Source of the DNA: Mariannaea sp. PMI_226
Taxonomy: Eukaryota > Ascomycota > Sordariomycetes > Hypocreales > Nectriaceae
DNA length: 64,000 nucleotides
Direction of reading: 5' to 3'
Assembly (NCBI GenBank): GCA_024336345.1
Contig: JANFOG010000005.1
Coordinates: 1,488,001 to 1,552,000, forward strand
In this document: positions 55,769-64,000 of the stretch, piece after piece
Layout of the letters: each line of letters starts with the position of its first letter
Numbering within the stretch: the stretch's first letter is position 1
The notes under the pieces: generated by a model
Told to the model about the DNA's origin: nothing
Seen by the model: the letters and a program-made list of their open reading frames with translations, nothing else
Database searches by the model: none
Position numbers and translations under genes: made by a program

Positions 55769-58700
55769 TATCTACTTTGTAATTGGACGCCAAATTCCCA
55801 CACAGCGAACGAGGGGTTGTGTAGGGTAAGGTAAAGGGCTCTGAGCACGGTGTGTGTGCGAGGGAGTATGAGGTGAGCTCAGGATAGGGTGCAGCTCGTC
55901 AGTCGCCTTCAGGTCGGTAAGTAATCCGTAGCGTAACGAAGTTTACAGCAGGTAGGTAAGGTAAGTTCCAGTGGGCATGGCAAGTTGTGACTGGGGAAGA
56001 CTCCAGCTCTCTGCTCCGAGCCGGGCAAGCCAATCCTTGCGCGTGCGGGGGTGGATCTTCATCGGATGCTGCATGAAGTAACCCGGCAGCTCTCTTGAGG
56101 CTGCTAGATCATTTCCAAGTTAGGGGGATAGGCTCCCCTTGGCGTCGGGACTTTGCAAACTTGGGTCATGATTGTAAAAATCGCCTCCCTATTTTCTTTT
56201 TCCTTTTCCCAAGCTACTCCGTAGACAGCATTCGGGTTTGTTTCCTTTTTCTTTCTTTCTTTTTTCCCTCAAAGGGGTGTGGTCACCACAGCCACAATAC
56301 CTCCCTGAGGTTGGAGGTTGGGAGTTGATGTTTTTGTGAACACCATATGATGAACTGGTCGTGGTGGAGGAATTCTGCAGCGGCACTGAACCGCACCAGC
56401 ATTTACGGGATTGACACTGGCATATGTAAGGTACTGTACATTAGGTAATTGGTACTAATATTCTACAATCAGTGAATCCAGCAGCTGAGAAGGGAGCCTT
56501 GATATCATAATTGCACCAGTGGCTTGTACTTGCTTTTTGTCTTTCAATTCATCACGGGGTCAATGTCTTACCTACCAGCTAGTAGCTAAGGTCGACATTG
56601 GAGATTGGGCTGTCTGACATATCCAGTGTGTGCCAGTCACCTTCACCCATTGCATGTATATATGTCAGTAGTTTGCACTGACTTGCTGGAAAGCAGTGGG
56701 AGCGTCTGGCGAGTTAATAAGAGCATCTAGGTGTAACTAACTTTGCTAACCTAGGTTGGCTCCTCAATTCTATATCAATGTCTCATCCCCTCCATGCAGG
56801 GCGACATACTTACGGCTGGCGGAGTTGAGACACTTTAGCCGTATCAGTAGCAGCACACGAACCTGTGCGTTCGTTCACCTTTTGGGCTCTGATTATCATT
56901 CTACACGCAGGGTAGGAACGGCCACCAAAGTTGGCCCATCGAAAGCACAATACGAACTATCTTACCGTAGGCAGGTGCAGTACACAGGCGCTTCGTAAAA
57001 CTGGGCATAACTGATCGCATCAGAACGGGGCTTGAGCGGTGGTGCGTACGACATTCCGTCATCCAAACAGACACAAAAGACATGCGCGATGCCACGTCAA
57101 AGATCGGACAACAATTACCCAACTGCTTGCATCCCCATTTTCCACGGCCAAAAAAACAACTCTACCCAGACATTTTGGCAGCGCCTTATTGTATTGAGAC
57201 AGCTAACAACTGTGGATGTCCGCAGTTTCTTTCAGTTCCACGAAATCTGCATAGTATTGGTATATTGAGAAGTATAATGTGCCAGTCAAAGGACATGTAT
57301 GCAAGCTAAGGTATGTACTATGTGTATATACTACATGGCAGATCAACCTTGGACCAACCATTCGTTTGACCAGAAGAGGGTTGGTTGAGGAGATCTGCAA
57401 GGATGGTTCCAGTCTGGCGTCTGCCAATTGCAACTCGCTAGATGGCAATTTCCCGTATTCCGTCGAACCAAGGCAGAGACAGCAATGGCCCAATGACCGG
57501 TTCAATGACCCAATAACCCAAGCGAGAGGACTCACAACTAGACGGGCGCGTGCAATTACGGAATGGTAGGAAAACACTGAGGCGAGATACAGGGCACCAG
57601 GAGGTACCAACACTATTTACTTCGGCCAGCACATCCATGACCCGCTTCGAAGGGGCCAAGTCATGATATCTCCTCATGCTACGGATTGCAGATTAAACAT
57701 GTACTGTACTGTACCCCGTACGTAGTACTCAGTACAGATTCCTCAGTACAGATTGGAGATTAATTGATTGCTTAATTATCCACCAATTCCGCTTCGGTTA
57801 AAGGCTTTAGTCTAATTATATATGGCTACCAACATTGCGTTAAACTTACTGGCAAGACGCCCGACGACGTAAGCCATCAGGAAACGTTCGATTCCCTATC
57901 CGATCCCCCATGTGGCATGGAGTTGGACCAATAGAGTGAGTTGCCATTTGTTGCCCTATATTCCACTCGCAGTATATGCCATAAGTACTATGATAGTATC
58001 GTACGTCGCGCTGGGGGCGAACATACACCAACTAACAGTCGCGCTGCGTGGGTTTCGGTACTTTGCTGGACCATGTCCTGTAGGGTTCTCAAGCACATGT
58101 CTTCTCCAGTTCCCAGGGGCAGCCCATGTCCTTGACCTGATCAGTCCAAGTGAAGCATTCCCCGGTCCTTGTCCAACTCTATTCCCCGCTCAGCAGGTGT
58201 CAAGCCAACTGGAGCACAAGCACCTCGCACGCGCAGAAGGGGCCAAAAGAAGAAAAGAAGAGAAAAGAAAAAAAAAAGGGGGGCCGTTCGCTCGCCCACT
58301 CACACCTGGCCAGGGCAAGGAGTCAGGAGGCAGTTGTTTGTGCCGTATGGGTCCGTTTAGTCTGAAGAACACGCATTATTATATTACAATGTCTGTATTA
58401 TTATTGATACGCATGCATGATCATGATCGCCACCATCGCCAGCGAAGTATACATGATGGCCCTTGGTTCATATTGGGTTGCGATGGAAACTGCTGCCAGC
58501 GTGGAATACTCGGCCTAATGTGTAATTGATAGCCACCACTACACATACCAATGCCCATTATCCAACGAGCCTCGGATACTCACCTGGGTTGAAAGAAAGA
58601 CGCAGCGCAATTGGCGCACCAATGCAGTGCTGCCAGAGTGGTATGTGTTATCACAAGCGTCGATTTCAGGTGACAGTGGTGGTGCACTGACTGTGCGTCC

Positions 58701-59760
58701 CAGTGCGCGCTGTTTGATTCGCCCCTGTTGCAATGCTGAATTGAAGCAGTCTTCTCAACTCGCCGTCAACCCACCATGACTTGACAACCTGCAGGACTCC
58801 TCAGGCGGAGTGTTTCATCTGGCTGACCACAACGGGCATTTTCTCCCGTGCACGAGGAGCATGGAGGTACGGAGTACACCGCAAAATAGTATGCCATCTG
58901 TACTATGTAGCTTTGGCACAGAGCGGATGCTGCCTCACTATCTTCCAATTGGGATCCTCTGATGATCCATCCCAGTTCTTCCCTCAGTCGACTGTTGATC
59001 TGCCGTTTTAGGCACCCTGGCCGCCTTTTCCGAGGCCAACAAAAAAAAAAGTTGGCAAGTAAGTAAATAAATAAATAAAGATTGGAAAGCTAGGTGGCGC
59101 GTGCCTGTTCAGATGGCGTTGGTTCCTGTAATCGCCACTGATTTCATAGCACCTGTTTGTTGGCAACTCAGCCTGTTGCAAGCTTGACATTCGGATCCTG
59201 CTGCAGATAGAGGAAGCTTCTTCTTCGTCTTCTCTCCTTCGAGAGCTGCCTGTGCCTCTCGTCCACCGCAGTACATATTACAACCAAGCACCTGAGGTAG
59301 TAAATACAGCAAAGTACGTAGTAGTACGAACGTGTGTGCTGGATGGATAGAGACTAGTGGTCGCCCCCATTTAACCCCTGCATAAGACCCTGGTCGAGAT
59401 GGGCCACAGTCGCTGTCACTCGCCTGGGTTTAGGTTGGTCCCTTTCTTTTTTTTCCTTTTTGGCTTCAATTGTGGACATTGGTGTAATTAGATAGTACCC
59501 GCGGCCTCTGTAGGTAGCGCAGCAGCACAGTACCCAGGCGCACATATTCACGCGCACACACGACCACACGTACTCCGTACTTCGTTCAGCTCTCTACAGA
59601 ACGGTCTTTGTCACGTCACAAATTCTTCGCCTGCATTTGTGGCTGTCAATCCCGGGAACTGGTCGTCTTGTGTGCCTTGGCGAGCGCCGTGGTTCCGATC
59701 TAAACAAAAGCCTCCCAAGCTCGAGCCAGCGCCCGTCTATCCTATCGCTTCACTTCCGCA
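55769..59760. other. 4-kb gene-poor region
   Basis: The left part is the upstream region of the regulator paralogue and holds AGGTAGGT words near 55948-55975. A 13-base direct repeat (CTCAGTACAGATT) lies at 57728-57740 and 57742-57754. One frame of 205 codons (57912-58529, plus) is not protein-like. The last 150 bases form the leader of the Sec7 gene. No RNA gene was seen. Confidence 0.45.
57728..57754. repeat. 13-bp direct repeat
   Basis: CTCAGTACAGATT occurs at 57728-57740 and again at 57742-57754, separated by one base, in AT-rich non-coding DNA that also contains several GTACT/AGTAC words. Confidence 0.85.
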
Positions 59761-62700
59761 ATGCCCTCGACGGACAATGTTGATGACCGTCCCAGAACCA
59801 GGCGTCGAAATCGTGCCGACTTAAATTTGAACCTGACGTGCGACACATCTTCCTACTCGTTTGCGTCAACACAACTCGCCAGTGACGACGCCGTCCCGCT
59901 GCAGTTCCAGTTTCCACACCCACCGTCACATCCACAGCCAGAGACGCCGTCGCCGCCATTGTCTAAGTCATACCCTGATCCTGATAGCCGGGCGCTTAGA
60001 CTGCCTTCGTCCTCCCGCCACCCCCATGAATCATTCTTAGACAACCCGACTCCCGTCGAAGACGACATGGCCGATCGCCTGCCTCGTACCAATCCGAGGG
60101 ACTCGCACGACCTTTCGCTGTCTCCCCGGAACGTCACCCGTGACTCTCTTGTCACGAATATGCTCCTGTCCCTCGACCAATTTTCCATGGCACAGTTGAG
60201 CGACAAGTACGGACCTGGACCACGATCACATACCTACGACGACGTTGTCGCGCCCCAATCCCGCGGTGGCCCCGATAACCAACGAACCTGGACGACTACC
60301 TCTGCCCACAACGGTAACGGCCGAGCCCAGGGACATCAGTATTCCTACTCCTCGGACATTGAAGGTGGTGACGATTCTAGTCGAATCTCTAGCCGTGGAA
60401 GACGCAGTAACAGCAGCTCCAATTACCAGCCTGGTTTCGGGCGCCTGGGAAGCGTTCGCGAGTCCAGCCATCGCGCCCAGACAGCCACTACGAGGGCCAT
60501 GCACTCTCGTGGTGGAAAACCAGGTAGCAAGAACAGTAGTAGCACCGGTGCCAGCATCGATAACGGCTACGCTCAAGTACTGGGCAGCCAACGCTGGGCC
60601 CGTGGTTTTGGTCGATCAGCAAGCTTCGACTACGGCCCGTCACCAGAACACAACGCACCCTCTCCTGGAGGACCACCCATCCTCGAGTCGACCCCATTCC
60701 GCGTCGAATTCCCAAATAACTTCCTCGCCGACGACTACGACGCCGCCCCGGAACCGACAGTGCCTGGTGGCCCACGCCGTGAGCTCCTGACACGTCCCAC
60801 GATGCAGCCCGTTCCACTACCGCCTCCCGCTCCTCTTGAGCCTCCTTCCCTGGAGCATAAACATAGCAGCAGGTCCTTGCGAAACGCTCCCGTCCGGAGC
60901 AAGAGCGGTGGTAATCTACGAGAACCAGCACCAACGCTGCCCAGCTTGGACCTGGACTCAGCACCTGCTCCTCATGTAGGATATGAAAAGTCCAAGGATG
61001 TCGTCGTGGCTCCAACGCCGGCGCCGGCGCCTGCTCCTCCACCAGTGAAGGAACGTCCCGGATTTTTCAGAAGGGTTTTCGGTTCCAGGAGCAGCTCCAA
61101 CTCGCACCAAAACACCAACCAGGACACTGCCCACACCACCCAACCATCCCCGGCCGCGGACCAGTCTGGAGGCAACAAGTCTGCTAATACCCAAACACCG
61201 CCATCCCGCGATGCATCTTCCTCGCATTCTCACCATCCTGTCCTGCAAAAGCGGCCATCGTCTTTCTTCCGCCGCCGTAAGAAGTCGATTAGTGAAGATC
61301 CTCCGCCCCCTCTACCTACCGCAAATCCTGTACCACCAATGCCACACCTCGTTCCTATTAATGCCACACCCAAAGGTGGTTGGACCGTTCCCATGCCTGA
61401 GCCAAGCCCCGTTAGCAGCTTGCGGAAGGTTATGAACCCCTACCTACGATCTGGAGCGAATGGTCCAGCCACACCCCAAGGCCCCTCGCCTTTGGCAGAC
61501 GCCACAAATCTCTCCCCCGAGGCTGGTGACGATGACGGATTAGACAGGGTTGAATACAAGAGGGAGTTTTCTCCCGATTACTCACCTAGTCCTAATGCGA
61601 AGATCCGTACCGTCAATGTCGAGTCTGATGACTATGATGTACATCACGTGGATACGCCTTCGCGTTCCGCACCCCAACGACCAACAAAGGCGATCGAGAC
61701 GCGAAATAATTCTTTCTTGGATCTCGATGGGGGAAGCGACAACGAATTAGGTCCCGATAGCCCCTCTGGCAAGAAGCATAAGAGCAGGTCAAATAACCAT
61801 ACAGGTGATTATACCCCAAAACGCGCCGATTCAACCAACGACAGTACCATTCGGGGGAAGAAGACGATGCGAATCGAACACCCCGATTCTGAGGATGACT
61901 TCAGCCCATCGAATTTGGCATTGCCTATCGAAGGTGCACGGGCAGCGAGCCCTGCTTCTGCTAGTACCGGCACCGACTATAAATCTGCTATAAGTGCACC
62001 TCCGAGTGTCAGAATAGAGGGTTCTGCCGATCCTAGCCCCAAAGGGTTGGGTTCATTTGATGATATCAAGTCGAAGCCTCTGGACGAACCAGAATTCGTT
62101 ATTGGAGATCCCACGGAGGATGACCGCCAGAAGGCCCAGAACATTTATGATGGTAACGAGGACTTCATATCTAAGGAGAAGGCCGCTTCCTGGATGGGTG
62201 AGGAGGGTCCCATCAGACAGAGGACTCTCCAGGCCTACATGGAACTCTACGATTTCACGAGCCACAGCATTGTACATGCTCTAAGAGAAGTTTGTTGTCG
62301 ATTGATTCTGCGTGCCGAGACGCAGCAGGTTGATCGCATTCTCGTGGCTTTTTCCAAGCGGTGGTGTGACTGCAACCCAAACCATGGATTCAAAGCGACA
62401 GGTACGATACATACCATCAAGAATTTTTTTTACGTACACTAACCATTCCGAACAGATGTCATTCATACCATTTGCTACTCTATCATGCTTCTAAACACTG
62501 ATTTGCATGTGGCGGATATCGAGCAGAAGATGACGCGCGGTCAATTCATCAAGAATACCATGACAACCATTACACAAGCTGTCTCCGAATCGGTCCCTGA
62601 TGCCTTCCACCGACCGAGCATCCTGCCTGAAAAGAATGGCATGCTCAATGGGGATGATCAAGAACCGGCAGATCAGGACAGAAAGTCTTTCAGGCATTCG

Positions 62701-64000
62701 TTCCGACCACCTCCTCGTGCTGACTTGAATGCACTGGGTGATGACGATGACTGTGGTCCTCTCGTCAAGGCTCCATTTAGTGGGTCCAAGAAGGCCTGGG
62801 AAGAGCAGATTGAAGTTGTCCTGAAAGGTATTTACACATCGATCAGAGATCAACGTTTGCCTCTTTTCGGTGCTGAGGCAGAGAGGAACATCAATATGTC
62901 AGCTTCGCACAGTGGAGGCCTGTCCGTCATGGGTATGCTGAAGAGAACCCCCAGTGTTCTTAGTAAAGCGCCTTCTGAGAGCCAGCTTTCCGTACGCGGT
63001 CGAATTAATGAGAATGGTCGCCCGAGCACGACAACAAGATGGGCCTCTAAGAGCCGAACGCGAAACGGAGTTGGTCGTAATGGATTCTCATCTAGCCGCA
63101 CAAGCTTTGAGGATGGAGGTTCAATATGGAGTCCTGCTGGTTCGTCTGCTACTTGGAGCCGACAATCTCTCGGCAGAACCCAGACATCGGTTTCCCAAGA
63201 TTCATTTGGCTCAGCCATGCCTCGCGGCGAGTTCCAGCAGTCGATTGGTTTCGCCAATGCTTTGAGCCAGGCTATTATTCGAGACGAGGATATGTATGGC
63301 GATGGTGCCCATTCTGTGCTCAGTGCGGACATCTCGTCTGCACAGCTCCTCGAAGACGAGTCCCTCGAACTGGCTGGTCCTCCTTGGGTCAAAGAAGGAA
63401 TGGTCATTCATAAGCATCATCTTGATGGAGTGGAGAAGAAGGCCAAGGACAGGCATTGGGGCGAAGTGTTTGCCGTCATCCAAAAGGGACAGATGAGTCT
63501 ATTCTCTTTCGCTCCAAACAAATCGATGCGACAGAAGAACCGAAAGAACGCCGGTAACACAGTGGTCGGAGGCGGCAACTGGCAGGACAATGCCACTAAT
63601 ATGGGCACCTTCAGTCTCCGGCAGACTCTCGCCTCTGCACTTCCACCACCAGGCTACTCACGTACTCGACCTCATGTCTGGGCTCTTAGCCTTCCTACAG
63701 GCGCTGTTCACCTGTTTCAGGTCGGCACACCCGAGATTGGCAAGGAATTCGTGACTACAGTGAACTACTGGAGCGCCCGCCTCAGCACCCACCCCTTGAT
63801 CGGTGGAATAAGCAACATCGAATACGGGTGGAGTGAAGCGGTTGTCAATAACGCCCTTGTCAGTGTCATCAACGAGACATCTGGTGGCAAAACCTCCCGT
63901 CCCGGTAGCGCAGCCGCTGGCAGAAGGTCGAGTGTCACTAGTGCGAACTTCCGAGGATCGAGCTTCGATCATGTTACCGGCGCATTCACGAATAATAGTG
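59761..64000 (+). CDS. syt1: Syt1-like Arf guanine-nucleotide exchange factor (Sec7 and PH domains), partial at window end
   Basis: Exon 1 59761-62401 and exon 2 62456 onward (54-base intron, GTACGA donor, CCGAACAG acceptor, phase 1) give 1395 residues before the window ends. The first 770 residues are Ser/Pro-rich and disordered with basic patches (FFRRRKKS, PGFFRRVFGSRS). The Sec7 domain spans about 790-970: ISKEKAASWMG, the catalytic 'glutamic finger' in LILRAETQQVDRILVAF (E853), CDCNPNHGF, then HTICYSIMLLNTDLHV, which is the hallmark region. Sec7 domains catalyse GDP-GTP exchange on Arf GTPases at Golgi and endosomes. A PH domain follows at about 1190-1330 (PPWVKEGMVIHKHHLDG, then HWGEVFAVIQKGQMSLFSF), the order seen in fungal Syt1. 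The intron splits the Sec7 domain. The 3' end and stop are outside the window. Confidence 0.9.

Noticed and set aside
57912..58529. 205-codon open frame, plus strand
   Set aside because: Composition is irregular with Lys-run and His-rich segments from low-complexity DNA; no family resemblance, no start context and no splice support.
1..64000. Transposons, CRISPR arrays or rRNA genes
   Set aside because: No terminal inverted repeats with a transposase, no evenly spaced repeat arrays and no rRNA-like conserved stretches were seen.

Overview
The window is nuclear DNA of a filamentous ascomycete. Genes carry short spliceosomal introns with GT..AG ends, branch sites like CTAAC or CTGAC and no operons. 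The protein families (a Nop9 PUF protein, a Zn(II)2Cys6 regulator with a fungal C-terminal domain, D-xylose reductase, a SERAC1-type NLR, a Syt1-like Sec7 GEF) fit Pezizomycotina, most likely Sordariomycetes (perhaps Hypocreales). That placement is an inference from protein style; no rDNA or mitochondrial marker is present.

Layout. 1-12 kb (all minus strand): a conserved ascomycete protein of unknown function (1197-2338), a possible tiny spliced gene (6863-7251), nop9 (7666-9684) and a PLP-dependent group II decarboxylase (10208-11922). 12-20 kb: a very long leader region, then an atypical Ras-type GTPase ending in -CW (15849-16658) and an AMMECR1-domain protein (17598-18365). 20-32 kb: a 55-residue secreted peptide gene (20216-20464), a four-pass membrane protein (23303-24522), an HNH protein whose C-terminus looks bacterial (25341-26153), a 228-residue orphan (29200-29886) and a SNIP1/Pml1-like FHA protein (30455-31393). 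33-45 kb is more accessory: a 1426-residue SERAC1-hydrolase/NB-ARC receptor-like protein with a disordered tail (33132-37464), a Cys-rich secreted protein (37870-38781), a membrane-anchored lipase-like hydrolase (39871-41445) and a flavin monooxygenase (43127-45254).

47-56 kb is the most coherent functional block. It holds a zinc polyol dehydrogenase of the L-arabinitol/sorbitol/xylitol type (47220-48813), D-xylose reductase (50112-51379), a Zn(II)2Cys6 regulator divergent from the reductase (51918-54095), and a convergent paralogue of that regulator that keeps its regulatory domain but has no visible zinc cluster (54164 to about 55600). The two enzymes would catalyse reductive and oxidative steps of fungal pentose use, and the regulator could control them. 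The window ends inside a Sec7-PH Arf exchange factor (59761 onward).

Gene-poor stretches of 1-4.5 kb separate many genes. They hold low-complexity tracts, short tandem repeats and recurrent AGGTAGGT/TACCTAGG words, but no tRNA, rRNA, transposon or CRISPR array that I can support. All exon boundaries were read by eye from splice consensus and reading frame.
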